A stretch of DNA of 64,000 bases from positions 1 through 64,000 of the forward strand of contig NZ_JAIVKX010000022.1 of NCBI RefSeq assembly GCF_020524285.1, in the 5' to 3' direction. The translations under genes were made by a program, and so were the position numbers. Positions 9,065-17,343 of the stretch are shown in pieces. Positions within the stretch are counted from its first letter, which is position 1. Each line of letters opens with the position of its first letter. The stretch comes from Alloyangia pacifica (GTDB lineage: Bacteria; Pseudomonadota; Alphaproteobacteria; Rhodobacterales; Rhodobacteraceae). The notes beneath the pieces are model-generated. The model saw only the letters and a list, made by a program, of their open reading frames with translations. It was not told where the DNA came from and did no database searches.

Positions 9065-9883
9065 TCAGCCCTTGCCCGAAAGCTCCACGCTCTCGCGCCA
9101 GGGGATCGCCACCCGCTCGAGCCAGGTCAGCAGCCCGAAGAAGCTCATGCCCATCAGCGAGATCAGGATGATCGAGGCGAACTGCCGCGCGATGTCGAAG
9201 TTGGCCCCGGCGATGAGGATCAGGTAGCCCAGCCCCTTGTCGGCGCCGATGAACTCGGCGACGATCGCCCCGATCACCGACAGCGCCGTGGCCAGCTTGA
9301 GCCCGCCGAAGATGAAGGGCAGTGCCTTGGGCAGGCGGAACTTCCAGAAGATCTGCCAGCCGTTCGCCCCCATCGAGCGTGCGAGGTACAGCATCTCGGG
9401 CGTGGTCGCGCGCAGCCCCATCACCGTGTTGATCACGATCGGGAAGAAGCTCAGCATGATGACAATGACGATCTTCGGAGTCACCCCGTAGCCGAACCAG
9501 GTCAGCAGCAGCGGCGCGATGGCGACCTTGGGGATGGTCTGGCTCATCACGATGATCGGGAAGACCGCCCGCGCCATGAACTGCGAGTAGACCACCGAGA
9601 CCGCCAGCGGCACGGCGATGCAGACCGCGCAGGCGAACCCGAAGAGGATCTCGCCCAGCGTCACCAGCGCGTTCGGCCAGAGCCGGTGCCAGTAGCTGAC
9701 GATCTCGGCGAAGATCACCGAGGGCGCGGGCAGGATGTACTGCGGGATTTCGCGCAAGCGCACCATCACCTCCCAGAAGAGCAGCAGCGCGATCAGCGTC
9801 CAGACCGCCGGCGGAATGCGCTCGCCGAGGGTCTTCAGCGGGTTGCGGCGGGCGATGTAGGTGGTGTCGGGAACCGAGGCCAT
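9065..9883 (-). CDS. ABC transporter permease, importer 1 (SsuC/TauC-like)
   Basis: A 272-residue inner-membrane permease with about six hydrophobic segments (VWTLIALLLFWEVMV, LFGFACAVCIAVPLAV and others). The EAA-type cytoplasmic loop is visible around EMLYLARSMGANGWQIFWKF, which docks the ATPase. This permease type works with NMT1/THI5- or sulfonate-type binding proteins. It is the last gene of the operon SBP-SDR-ATPase-permease and starts four bases after the ATPase stop. The transported compound is unknown; the shared operator motif suggests it is the growth substrate of the island. Confidence 0.9.
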   Translation of the reverse strand: MASVPDTTYIARRNPLKTLGERIPPAVWTLIALLLFWEVMVRLREIPQYILPAPSVIFAEIVSYWHRLWPNALVTLGEILFGFACAVCIAVPLAVSVVYSQFMARAVFPIIVMSQTIPKVAIAPLLLTWFGYGVTPKIVIVIMLSFFPIVINTVMGLRATTPEMLYLARSMGANGWQIFWKFRLPKALPFIFGGLKLATALSVIGAIVAEFIGADKGLGYLILIAGANFDIARQFASIILISLMGMSFFGLLTWLERVAIPWRESVELSGKG

Positions 9884-9887
9884 GGGA

Positions 9888-10694
9888 TCATTCCTCCTTG
9901 AAGACGCCGAGGGACTTGAAGATCTCGGTCAGCTCGTGGACGTAGCCGATGAACTTCGGATCCTCGCGCAGGGCGAGGCGGCGGGGACGCGGCAGGTCGA
10001 TGTCCATCACCCGCTCGATGCGCCCGGGGCGCGGCGTCATCACCACCACCCGGTCCGACAGGAAGATCGCCTCCGAGATCGAGTGGGTTATGAAGAACAC
10101 CGTCATGTCGCGCGCCGCGCAGAGCTTCAGCAGGTCGATCTGCAGCTGGTCGCGGGTCATCGCGTCGAGCGCGCCGAAGGGCTCGTCCATCAGCAGCAGC
10201 GGCGGCTGGTGCAGCAGCGAGCGGCAGATCGACACCCTCTGGCGCATGCCGCCCGACAGCTCGCGCGGGTAGGCATCCTCGAAGTCCTGCAGCGAGACCA
10301 TGCGCAGCAGCTCGCGGGCACGGGTGCGCGCCTCGCCCATGTCGCTCTTGCGGATCTCGGCCTGCAGCAGCACGTTGTCGAGCGCCGAGCGCCACTCCAG
10401 CAGCACGTCCTGCTGGAAGACGATCCCGAGGTCCGAGTTCGGCCCGGCGATGCTTGCGCCGTCGATGGTGATTTCGCCGGCGCTGCGGCCCAGCAGACCC
10501 GAGAGCAGCATCAGCAGCGTCGACTTCCCGCAGCCCGAAGGACCCACGACCGAGACGAACTCGCCGCGACGGATGTCGAGATCGACGGTGCGCAGCGCCT
10601 CGACCTCGCCCTTTCGCCCGGAGAAGACCTTGGTCACCCCCGAGATGCTGACATGGGGGGCTTCCAGGGCCCCGTGGCTTGGCATGACGTTCAT
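9888..10694 (-). CDS. ABC transporter ATP-binding protein, importer 1
   Basis: A 268-residue ATPase. Walker A is GPSGCGKST (residues 51-59); the signature is LSGGMRQR, Walker B LLLMDEPFGA, and the switch His lies in FFITHS. The closest known types are the SsuB/TauB/ThiZ-like subunits that pair with SsuC-type permeases. It energises the permease encoded four bases downstream. The start at 10694 gives MNVMPSHG; the second Met at 10685 is also possible. It forms part of the operon that begins with the binding protein at 12666. Confidence 0.92.
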   Translation of the reverse strand: MNVMPSHGALEAPHVSISGVTKVFSGRKGEVEALRTVDLDIRRGEFVSVVGPSGCGKSTLLMLLSGLLGRSAGEITIDGASIAGPNSDLGIVFQQDVLLEWRSALDNVLLQAEIRKSDMGEARTRARELLRMVSLQDFEDAYPRELSGGMRQRVSICRSLLHQPPLLLMDEPFGALDAMTRDQLQIDLLKLCAARDMTVFFITHSISEAIFLSDRVVVMTPRPGRIERVMDIDLPRPRRLALREDPKFIGYVHELTEIFKSLGVFKEE

Positions 10695-10773
10695 TCTCTG
10701 CGGCCGGGAACCCGGCCCCCCTGTTGTTGTCGGTTGCGCGGCCCCGTGCGGGCGGGGCCGGATGGTGTCTGTC

Positions 10774-11562
10774 TCAGACCGCGCGGATCGCGCCGCCGTC
10801 GATGCGGATCGTGCTGCCGGTCACGTAGGCGGCGGGCCCGCTGGCGAGGAAGGCGGCAACCGCGCCGAACTCCGCGGGGCTGCCGTAGCGCCCGGCGGGG
10901 ATGCTGGCGGCCGAGGCGCGCGCGACCTCCTCGACGGTCTTTCCGCTCTTCGCGGCATTGGCGGCGTCCAGCTCGGCGGTGCGCGCGGTGGCGATGCGCC
11001 CCGGCGCGAGCACGTTGACGGTGACGCCGTCGGCGGCGACCTCCCCGGCGAGCGACTTCATGAAGCCGACCAGCGAGGCGCGCAGCGTGTTCGACATCGG
11101 CAGATGCGGGATCGGCTGGATCACCCCCGAGGAGGTGACGGTGAGCACCCGGCCCCAGCCGCGGTCGCGCATTCCCGGCACCAGCGCCAGCGTCAGCCGC
11201 ACCACCGGATCGATCATCTTGCCGTACTGCGCGGCCATCACGTCGGGGTCGATGGCGCTCGGCTGCCCCGGGGGCGGCCCGCCGGTATTGGCGACGAGGA
11301 TGTCCACCCGGCCTGTCTGCCGCACGGCCGCCTGCAGCATCGCCTCGACCGCGCCCGGAGCGCCGAATTCCGCCACGACCGTGTCGCAGCGCGCGCGCTG
11401 CGCCTCGGGCAGCGCCGCCACCGCCGCCTGCAGCTTCTCCGCCGAGCGGGCGGCGAGGGTGACGCTGGCCCCCTCGGCCAGCAGGCTCTGCGCGATGGCC
11501 AGCCCCAGCCCCGAGCTCGCGCCGGTGACAAGGGCGTGCCTGCCCGAGAGTTCGAAATCCAT
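10774..11562 (-). CDS. SDR-family protein with altered catalytic residues
   Basis: A 262-residue Rossmann protein with the NAD(P)-binding motif TGASSGLG (13-20) and the C-terminal GSTIRIDGGAIR typical of FabG-like SDRs. The NNAG motif is replaced by ANTGG, and at the catalytic YxxxK site the alignment gives Ser157 and Arg161 (MSNTLRASLVGFMKSLA). The usual Ser is retained near residue 144. Such proteins form a recognisable divergent SDR subgroup; whether they reduce ketones by the standard mechanism is doubtful. It lies inside the ABC importer operon between binding protein and ATPase, so it probably acts on the imported compound or an early product. Confidence 0.82.
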   Translation of the reverse strand: MDFELSGRHALVTGASSGLGLAIAQSLLAEGASVTLAARSAEKLQAAVAALPEAQRARCDTVVAEFGAPGAVEAMLQAAVRQTGRVDILVANTGGPPPGQPSAIDPDVMAAQYGKMIDPVVRLTLALVPGMRDRGWGRVLTVTSSGVIQPIPHLPMSNTLRASLVGFMKSLAGEVAADGVTVNVLAPGRIATARTAELDAANAAKSGKTVEEVARASAASIPAGRYGSPAEFGAVAAFLASGPAAYVTGSTIRIDGGAIRAV

Positions 11563-11623
11563 AGCTGTGTCTTTCCGCCGGCATTCGCCGGCACGTCAGG
11601 CCGGTGTCCCGGCAGTCAAGGAC

Positions 11624-11646
11624 GCGGGGGCCGCTCGGGCCCCCGC
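11624..11646 (-). terminator. GC-rich hairpin after the importer 1 binding protein
   Basis: GCGGGGGCC (11624-11632) pairs with GGCCCCCGC (11638-11646). It has no T-tract. Lying between the binding protein and SDR genes of one operon, it may protect the upstream mRNA and lower downstream expression. Confidence 0.45.
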
Positions 11647-11655
11647 CCGATCGGC

Positions 11656-12666
11656 TTACTGGGTCAGCACCGGCAGGTAGGCATCGGAGTAGATGTCATT
11701 CGGCGTCAGGCCCGGCTCCATGCCGGAGTATTTCTCCAGCAGGGAAATGGTCAGCTCCACGTCCTCCGGCGCGACCCAGCCATAGGGCTGCCCCTCGGAG
11801 GCGGCGGTGTGCTCGTATTTCTGCATCACCTCGATCTCCAGGAGGATCGCATCGGGATCGGCGTCCGGGCGGTATTCCATGAAGATGTCCCGCGCGGCCT
11901 CGGGGTCAGCGGCGACATCGGCCTTGCCCTTCTGCAGCGCCGCGAGGAAGCCTTTCACCGCATCGCCGTTCTCGGCCAGCCAGTCCTTCTTCACGATCAC
12001 CGACGAGCCGATCAGGTTCACGCCGTAATCGGCAAAGAGCAGCGGCTCCTCGATCGGGTGCATGGCGGAAACCTTGTCGCCATCGGGATTGGCCCAGCCA
12101 TTGATGAAGTCGACATCGCCCTTGAGCAGCGCCACGCGGTCGCCGCCGCCGTTGATGATGATCACCTCGATCTTGTCGAAATCGACGCCATTGGCCTCGG
12201 CGAAGGCGCGGATCATGCCGTCCTCAAGGTTGCCTGCGTCGGTGCCCATGCGCTTGCCCTCGATGTCCTTGGGCTCCGCGATGCCCGAGCCCTCGAGCGA
12301 GATGATCGAGGTCGGATCCTTCTGCAGCAGCCCGGCGACCGAGATGATGTCGCTGGCGCCCGCGGCCTGCTGGGCCTGCGCCAGCGCGCCCATGCCGGCG
12401 ATGCCGATGTCGAAGTCGCCGCTGCCGATCGCCTGGATCGTGCCGGTGGAGCCATTGCCGTCGACGATCTCCACGTCGAGGCCGGCGTCGGCGAAATAGC
12501 CCTTCTCGGCGGCCATGAAGATCGGCGCGTCCACGCCCCCGGCGATCCAGGCGAGCCGCAGGCGGACGTCCTGCAGATCCTGTGCCGCGGCAAGCCCCGG
12601 CAGCGCGAGGCTGGCAAAGGCACCGACAGCGAGCGCCCTGAAGTCTATGCGGAATTGCTTTGTCAT
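11656..12666 (-). CDS. ABC transporter substrate-binding protein, importer 1 (NMT1/THI5-like)
   Basis: A 336-residue periplasmic protein. The N-terminal signal peptide (basic start, then a hydrophobic run ending LPGLAAAQ) is followed by LRLAWIAGGVDAPIFMAAEKGYFADAGLDVEI in pieces typical of the NMT1/THI5-like family, which binds pyrimidine precursors, riboflavin, sulfonates, nitrate or aromatic acids. The start at 12666 (MTKQF) has AGGGAA upstream. A CGGTATACCA site lies 48 bp before it. It heads an operon with the SDR, ATPase and permease. The ligand cannot be inferred from sequence; co-regulation with the nitrilases suggests the pathway substrate. Confidence 0.9.
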   Translation of the reverse strand: MTKQFRIDFRALAVGAFASLALPGLAAAQDLQDVRLRLAWIAGGVDAPIFMAAEKGYFADAGLDVEIVDGNGSTGTIQAIGSGDFDIGIAGMGALAQAQQAAGASDIISVAGLLQKDPTSIISLEGSGIAEPKDIEGKRMGTDAGNLEDGMIRAFAEANGVDFDKIEVIIINGGGDRVALLKGDVDFINGWANPDGDKVSAMHPIEEPLLFADYGVNLIGSSVIVKKDWLAENGDAVKGFLAALQKGKADVAADPEAARDIFMEYRPDADPDAILLEIEVMQKYEHTAASEGQPYGWVAPEDVELTISLLEKYSGMEPGLTPNDIYSDAYLPVLTQ

Positions 12667-12714
12667 GGTGGTTCCCTGCTGGTTTTTGGGTGCCGCGACG
12701 TGCTGGCACATTTG

Positions 12715-12724
12715 CGGTATACCA
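12715..12724. promoter_or_regulatory. CGGTATACCA operator-like site before importer 1
   Basis: One base off the perfect TGGTATACCA palindrome, 48 bp upstream of the binding protein start. On the coding strand it reads CCGTTGGTATACCG, sharing CCGTTGGTAT with the site before nitrilase 2. Confidence 0.6.
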
Positions 12725-12845
12725 ACGGAATGCCTTAAACCGATTCAGATCCAGAAAATTTGTGCCACCGGCCGGGAATTCGCGAAAAACCGAAGATCGC
12801 TGCCCGAAAAGGCGGCGCTTGCCCCGGCAGGCGCCGAAAATGAAG

Positions 12846-12867
12846 AAGCCGCCCCGAAGGGCGGCTT
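12846..12867 (-). terminator. UUCG-capped hairpin after nitrilase 2
   Basis: AAGCCGCCC (12846-12854) and GGGCGGCTT (12859-12867) enclose a tetraloop that reads TTCG on the transcribed strand, followed by CTTCATTTTC. It lies 32 bp after the stop codon. Confidence 0.7.
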
Positions 12868-12899
12868 CCATCCAGACAGCGCATCTCGCTGCAGCGGCA

Positions 12900-13925
12900 T
12901 CACTCCCCGCGCAGCACGCCGGAGCGCGCGAGCTGCGCAATGGCTTGCTCCTGGACCGGCGCGAAATCCTCGTTCTGCGCCACCGGCGTCTGCGCCAGCG
13001 CGTTGGCCGGGTAGAAGTCGGCGGTGGAATAGTAGCTGCGGTACATGTCGAAGCGGCTGCGCAGCAGGCTGTTGCCCATACCCCGGTCGTGCCGCGCCGC
13101 CTGCAGCGCCTCGATGTCGATCATCGCCGAGCATTCGATGCTCTCCTCGGCGCTGTCCTCATAGGCGATGCGGTTGCCGCGGAAGTCGACGATCATCGAA
13201 TGCCCGCCGGTCGCCGTGTCCGAGAAGCCCGCCACCCCGGCGATATTGCTCGAGACGAGATAGGTCATGTTCTCGAAGGCGCGGCACTGCTTGGCCATGT
13301 CGGCGATCGGCGTCAGCGGCTCGTTGTTCGGGTGCAGGATCACCTCGGCGCCGCGCAGCATGAACACGCGGGTGATCTCGGGCACGTTCACCTCGCCGCA
13401 GGGGTAGATCGCCAGACGGCCGAGCTCGGTGTCGGCCACCGGGAAGATGCCCTCCTCGCCATAGGCCGCGCGGTACTCGTCGAGGATGTCATGCGGCGAG
13501 GTCCAGCTGCCGGTGTTGATGCGGCGGTAGCGCAGGATCACCTCGCCCTTCGGATCGAGCAGGAAGGACGAGTTGAAATAGCGGTCGGGCCATTTCGGAT
13601 CGACCTCGAAATGGTTGCCCGCGATGTAGATGCCGAACTCGCGGCAGAGGTCCGCCAGGGTCTCGGTGATCGCCCCGGGGATGGTGGTGCAGGCGCGCTC
13701 GATCCAGTCCGCCACGGCGGTGGCACGCTGCGGCCCGGTGAAGACGAACTCGGGAAGCACCACCAGCTTCGGCGGCGTCGGCCCCTCGCAGGCGGCGCGG
13801 ATCTTGCTCAGCGCATTGGCGATATTGCCGTTGATGATCTCCCATGCCGCCTCTTTCGAAGGTGCATTGCTGGCGATGCGGCTCTCCATCTGGATGCAGG
13901 TCGCGCGCCAAGGTGCGATGGCCAT
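12900..13925 (-). CDS. Nitrilase-superfamily carbon-nitrogen hydrolase 2
   Basis: A 341-residue paralogue of the hydrolase at 3876-4943; both begin with WRATCIQM and share RYRR, CGE and VNVPE/INVPE. Catalytic Glu59 (VVLPEF) and Cys176 (YPCGEVNVPE) are present, and Arg135 again stands where lysine is expected. The start at 13925 follows AGGGAGA on the minus strand. A TGGCATACCA site lies 41 bp upstream, over the -10 of a promoter with TTGACC 18 bp away. The gene is divergent from the second GntR regulator. Probably it cleaves a different amide, nitrile or carbamoyl group of the same pathway from paralogue 1; substrate unknown. Confidence 0.87.
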   Translation of the reverse strand: MAIAPWRATCIQMESRIASNAPSKEAAWEIINGNIANALSKIRAACEGPTPPKLVVLPEFVFTGPQRATAVADWIERACTTIPGAITETLADLCREFGIYIAGNHFEVDPKWPDRYFNSSFLLDPKGEVILRYRRINTGSWTSPHDILDEYRAAYGEEGIFPVADTELGRLAIYPCGEVNVPEITRVFMLRGAEVILHPNNEPLTPIADMAKQCRAFENMTYLVSSNIAGVAGFSDTATGGHSMIVDFRGNRIAYEDSAEESIECSAMIDIEALQAARHDRGMGNSLLRSRFDMYRSYYSTADFYPANALAQTPVAQNEDFAPVQEQAIAQLARSGVLRGE

Positions 13926-13966
13926 CTGGGGTCTCCCTTTCAGGTCTGGCGTGATTGGTACGCAGG

Positions 13967-13997
13967 TGGCATACCAACGGGACACAAATTTGGTCAA
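13967..13997 (-). promoter_or_regulatory. Promoter and TGGCATACCA operator of nitrilase 2
   Basis: On the minus strand TTGACC (top-strand 13992-13997) and TATGCC are 18 bp apart. The -10 lies inside the operator-like decamer at 13967-13976, so a bound regulator would block RNA polymerase. Confidence 0.6.
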
Positions 13998-14065
13998 TTG
14001 CACAGGACGCCCTGCGACATATGTTTCTAGCCGCTTCACAGCCTGTGCCCAATAAGGTATCACAT

Positions 14066-14075
14066 TGGTCGACCA
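14066..14075. promoter_or_regulatory. TGGTCGACCA palindrome before GntR gene 2
   Basis: A perfect palindrome 58 bp upstream of the second GntR start. It keeps the TGGT-N2-ACCA frame of the other sites but has CG in the centre, which could mark the binding site of the second regulator. A near copy (TTGTCGACCA) is at 21658-21667. Confidence 0.5.
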
Positions 14076-14133
14076 TTGGGATGCAATGCCGCCGCCTGCG
14101 CCCTCATCTCGCATCGAACACGGGGACTCACGC

Positions 14134-14814
14134 ATGGACGGAATGGACGACAGCAGCCTCCCGGCGATTCCGCCGCAACTGGCACCGGGAGAGCAGAGCC
14201 TCTCCGACCAGGCCTACACCCGCATCCTCGAGATGCTCCTGGCCGGGCAACTGGTGCCCGGCGAAGCGCTGCAGGAGCGGCGGCTGGCGCAGATGATGGA
14301 CATCTCGCGCACCCCGGTGCGCGAGGCGCTGTTCCGGCTCGAGGCCGAGGCGCTGATCCTGCGCGGGCCGGGCCGCAAGCTGGTGGTCAACGACATCAGC
14401 ATCGAGAGCTACGTACGGCTGCTCGACCTGCGCCGCATCCTAGAGATGGAAGCCGCCGCCCGCGCCACCGGCCGGATCAGCCCCGAGAAACTGGCCGAGG
14501 TCGACGAGATGCTGCATCTCGAAACGGTGAGCGCGGCGCAGCACTGGGCGGTGGACGACCTGGTGCACCACACCATCGCCGAGGCCGCGGGCAACCCCAT
14601 GCTGACCCGCACCATCCTCGACCTGCGCCGCCGCACCCACATCTTCAACACCAACCGCATCTCGCACCGCCGCCGCCCCGGCACCGAGGAGCACCTCGCG
14701 CTCATCCGCGCCGCCGCCGGCAGCGATCCCGAGCTGACCCGGCGCCTGATGGGCACGCACCTCGACCACGTGCGCAACGCCATCGTCGATTTCATCCTCG
14801 GGATCCGGCACTGA
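14134..14814 (+). CDS. GntR-family (FCD subfamily) transcriptional regulator 2
   Basis: A 226-residue regulator. The winged helix covers AYTRILEMLLAGQLVPGEAL and SRTPVREALFRLEAE. The FCD domain has VDDLVHHTIAEAAGN, GTEEHLALI and THLDHVRNAI, supplying the conserved Asp and His residues. The start at 14134 (MDGMDD) is the first Met that does not run through the palindrome; an in-frame ATG at 14065 overlaps the operator and is less likely. It is divergent from nitrilase 2 and followed after four bases by an MFS transporter. It shares DLRRRTH and RTPVREAL with regulator 1, so the two may read related operators and different ligands. Confidence 0.9.
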   Translation: MDGMDDSSLPAIPPQLAPGEQSLSDQAYTRILEMLLAGQLVPGEALQERRLAQMMDISRTPVREALFRLEAEALILRGPGRKLVVNDISIESYVRLLDLRRILEMEAAARATGRISPEKLAEVDEMLHLETVSAAQHWAVDDLVHHTIAEAAGNPMLTRTILDLRRRTHIFNTNRISHRRRPGTEEHLALIRAAAGSDPELTRRLMGTHLDHVRNAIVDFILGIRH

Positions 14815-14818
14815 CCCC

Positions 14819-16249
14819 ATGACAGACACCACTTCCCAACCAATCGAGCCGACCTCCGCGCCGGGTCGCCTCGGCTTCCTCGCCCCCGGCACGCCGCGGC
14901 TGCTGTCGGCGGCGCTGCTGGCGCTCTTCGTCGCGGCGCTCGAGCAGACCATCGTCGGCCCGGTGCTGCCGGATATCCTGGATCGCCTCGGCGGCGGCGC
15001 GCTGCTCGGCTGGATCGCCACCGGCTACCTCGTCGCCGCCACCGTGGCCGCGCCGCTCTACGGTGCCATCGCCGACCTGCGCGGACGGCGGCAGGCGCTG
15101 CTCATCGCCAACGGGCTCTTCCTTGCCGGATCGGTGCTCTGCGCACTCGCCCCCAGCCTGCCGCTGCTGGTGCTGGCGCGGCTGGTGCAGGGCTTCGGGG
15201 CCGGCGGCATGGTCGCCCTGCCCTTCATCATCATCGCCGACCGCGTGCCGATGTCGAAACGCGCCGGATACAGCGCCTATATCTCGACCATCTACGCCGT
15301 CGCCGGGCTGATCGGCCCGCTGCTCGGCGGGCTGGTGGCCGAGCGGCTGAGTTACACGGTGGTGTTCTGGCTCAACCTGCCCGCCTGCGCCGCCGTCGCC
15401 TGGGGGGTGATGACCGCCCTCGCCCCGCGCGCCGCCACCCGCGGCCGCCGCATCGACTGGCCGGGCGCGGCCTTCCTGCTGCTGGCCACCGTGCCGACGC
15501 TGGTGCTGATCGACGGCATCGCCGGGGCGCAGCTGCTGCCCGGCTGGGGCCCCGTGCTGAGCGTTCTGGGCCTGATCGGCTGGATCGCCTTCGGCCTGCG
15601 CATGGCGCGGGCGGGCGATCCGCTGATCCCGCTCACCGTGTTCCGCAACCGCACCATCCTGCTCGCGGCGCTGTCGCTCTCGACCTGCCAGGCGGTGAAC
15701 ATCGGCCTCGCGGTCTACCTGCCGCTCTACTACCACGCCGCCTTCGGCTTTTCCCCGGCGCTTGCCGGCGCGGCACTGCTGGCGCTGGTCGGCGGCATCA
15801 TGATCGGCGCCTACGTGCCGCCCTTGCTGCTGCGCCGCAACCCCGCCTACAAGCCGCTGCTGATCCGCGCGGCGCTGGCGGGAACGGCGCTGGCCGGGGG
15901 GTTCACCGCGCTGGTGGCGCTGGCGCCAGCGCCGGGGCCGGTGATCGCCAGCACCTTCGGGCTCGGACTGTCGATCGGTATGCTCTACCCGGTGTTCACC
16001 CTGGCGGTGCAGAACGCCGCAGAGCCCGGCCAGATGGGCGCGGCGATCGGCGTTCTGGCCTTCATGCGCTCGATCGGCGGCACGCTCGGGGTCTCGCTGA
16101 TGGGTCTCGCGGCGCTGAACGCGGGGCTGGCCGGAGAGCCCGCGACCCTGCCGCTCTGGTCGCTGCCCGCCGCCGCCTGCGCGCTGATGGCGGTGGGGCT
16201 GGCGGCGAACCTGATGATGCCCGCCCGCAGGCTGAAGGGGTTCCGCTGA
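14819..16249 (+). CDS. MFS transporter (DHA2/multidrug-type)
   Basis: A 476-residue, very hydrophobic protein with the 14-helix layout of the DHA2 group. The motif GAIADLRGRRQALL is the conserved loop between helices 2 and 3, and GPLLGGLVAERL is the antiporter-type motif C in helix 5. Such proteins export drugs or metabolites with proton motive force. It begins four bases after the GntR gene, so it is translated from the same message. In this context it may export a toxic intermediate or take up a pathway compound; direction is not shown by the sequence. Confidence 0.88.
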   Translation: MTDTTSQPIEPTSAPGRLGFLAPGTPRLLSAALLALFVAALEQTIVGPVLPDILDRLGGGALLGWIATGYLVAATVAAPLYGAIADLRGRRQALLIANGLFLAGSVLCALAPSLPLLVLARLVQGFGAGGMVALPFIIIADRVPMSKRAGYSAYISTIYAVAGLIGPLLGGLVAERLSYTVVFWLNLPACAAVAWGVMTALAPRAATRGRRIDWPGAAFLLLATVPTLVLIDGIAGAQLLPGWGPVLSVLGLIGWIAFGLRMARAGDPLIPLTVFRNRTILLAALSLSTCQAVNIGLAVYLPLYYHAAFGFSPALAGAALLALVGGIMIGAYVPPLLLRRNPAYKPLLIRAALAGTALAGGFTALVALAPAPGPVIASTFGLGLSIGMLYPVFTLAVQNAAEPGQMGAAIGVLAFMRSIGGTLGVSLMGLAALNAGLAGEPATLPLWSLPAAACALMAVGLAANLMMPARRLKGFR

Positions 16250-16307
16250 CGCGGAGCCCCCAAGGGTCTCGAAGAGGGTCTCGAGGCAGGCTCTTCCGCC
16301 AGACTCC

Positions 16308-17243
16308 TCAGGCGGGCGCGACCAGCGCCGCCAGCTTCGCCTCCTGCCGGGCCAGCATGCACTCGACCTCGGCCACGGCGGCGGGCGGCAGCGCCGCGCC
16401 GGGGCGCCGCTGCGCCGCAGAAGCGATGGCACCGCGCTTGGTCAGGACGTATTTGCGCACCGCCAGACCGACGCCGGGCTGCTGCTCGTAGCGCACCAGC
16501 GGCATGTAGGCCTCGAAGACATCCGCCGCGCGGTCCCAGTCTCCGGCCTGCGACAGGCGCACGATGTCGCGCATCATCTCGGGGAAGCCGAAGCCGGTCA
16601 TCGCGCCATCGGCGCCGCGCCGCATCTCCTCGGGCAGGAACAGCCCGCCGTTGCCGCAGAGGATCGACACCCGCCGCCGTCCCGCCGCCTCGGCGGCGCG
16701 CAGGGCGGTGATCTTCGCCAGCCCCGGCCAGTCCTCGTGCTTGACCATGACGATGCTGTCATGCGCCTCGAGAATGCGCCCCAGCGAGCCCGTGGAGATC
16801 GGCACCTTGGTCGACAGCGGGAAGTCCTGCAGCACCAGCGGCACATCCGGCCCCAGCACCTCGACGACCTGCGCGAAATAGCTCTCGACCTGCTCGTTGG
16901 TCGCCAGCCCCATCGGCGGCGCCACCATGACGCCCGCCGCGCCGAGATCCATCACCGCCTTCGACAGCTCGCCGATCGCCGCCAGCCCCGGCGCCGAGAC
17001 GCCCACCACCACCGGCTTGCCCCCGGCGCGGCGGATGGTGGCGGCGGCCACCTCGCGGCTCTCGGCCATGGTCAGCTTCGGCGCCTCGCCCATCATGCCG
17101 AGGATGGTCAGACCGTCGGCCCCCTTCTCGAAGTAGAAATCGGTCACCCGGTCGAGGCTCGCGCGGTCGAGCGCGCCGTCCTCGGCGAAGGGGGTCACGG
17201 CGATGACGAAGACACCCGCCGTGCGGGTCGTGATGAGGCTCAT
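16308..17243 (-). CDS. Dihydrodipicolinate synthase (DHDPS/NAL) family lyase or hydratase
   Basis: A 311-residue (beta/alpha)8 protein of the class I aldolase superfamily. The Schiff-base lysine is Lys168 (IVMVKHEDWPG). The N-terminal loop reads GMMGEAPKLT instead of GTTGE, and the conserved Tyr-Asn of true DapA is replaced by Gln-Asp-Phe-Pro (139-142), so this is not DapA. Members with this pattern cleave or dehydrate 2-keto acids. The start at 17243 has AGGAGA upstream. It follows the second binding-protein gene in the same direction but behind a terminator. With the aldehyde dehydrogenase at the window start it might produce and oxidise 2,5-dioxopentanoate; this is only inference. Confidence 0.82.
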   Translation of the reverse strand: MSLITTRTAGVFVIAVTPFAEDGALDRASLDRVTDFYFEKGADGLTILGMMGEAPKLTMAESREVAAATIRRAGGKPVVVGVSAPGLAAIGELSKAVMDLGAAGVMVAPPMGLATNEQVESYFAQVVEVLGPDVPLVLQDFPLSTKVPISTGSLGRILEAHDSIVMVKHEDWPGLAKITALRAAEAAGRRRVSILCGNGGLFLPEEMRRGADGAMTGFGFPEMMRDIVRLSQAGDWDRAADVFEAYMPLVRYEQQPGVGLAVRKYVLTKRGAIASAAQRRPGAALPPAAVAEVECMLARQEAKLAALVAPA

Positions 17244-17284
17244 GTCGGCACTCTCCTGAAAGGCTGGCCGGAGGACCGGCCTGA

Positions 17285-17316
17285 AAAACGCACCGCCCGG
17301 CGCGAAGACCGGGCGG
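17285..17316 (-). terminator. Terminator after the importer 2 binding protein
   Basis: CCGCCCGG (17293-17300) pairs with CCGGGCGG (17309-17316). On the minus strand the stem is followed by TGCGTTTTT. It lies between the binding-protein stop (17344) and the DHDPS-family start (17243), so the latter may need read-through or its own promoter. Confidence 0.75.
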
Positions 17317-17343
17317 CGCACTCCGGCAAGACGGAGCCGCGGC

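Noticed and set aside
10702-10717. Palindrome GGCCGGG-AA-CCCGGCC upstream of the importer 1 ATPase
   Set aside because: Loop too short for a stable hairpin, no T-tract, and such GC palindromes are expected by chance in this DNA.
16264-16296. GGGTCTCGA direct repeat and GAAGAG/CTCTTC hairpin after the MFS gene
   Set aside because: Short and weak; no T-tract, so not called as a terminator.
14792-16432. Long minus-strand frame opposite the MFS transporter
   Set aside because: Composition is Gln/Arg/Gly-rich as expected for the antisense of a hydrophobic gene; the plus strand has MFS motifs.
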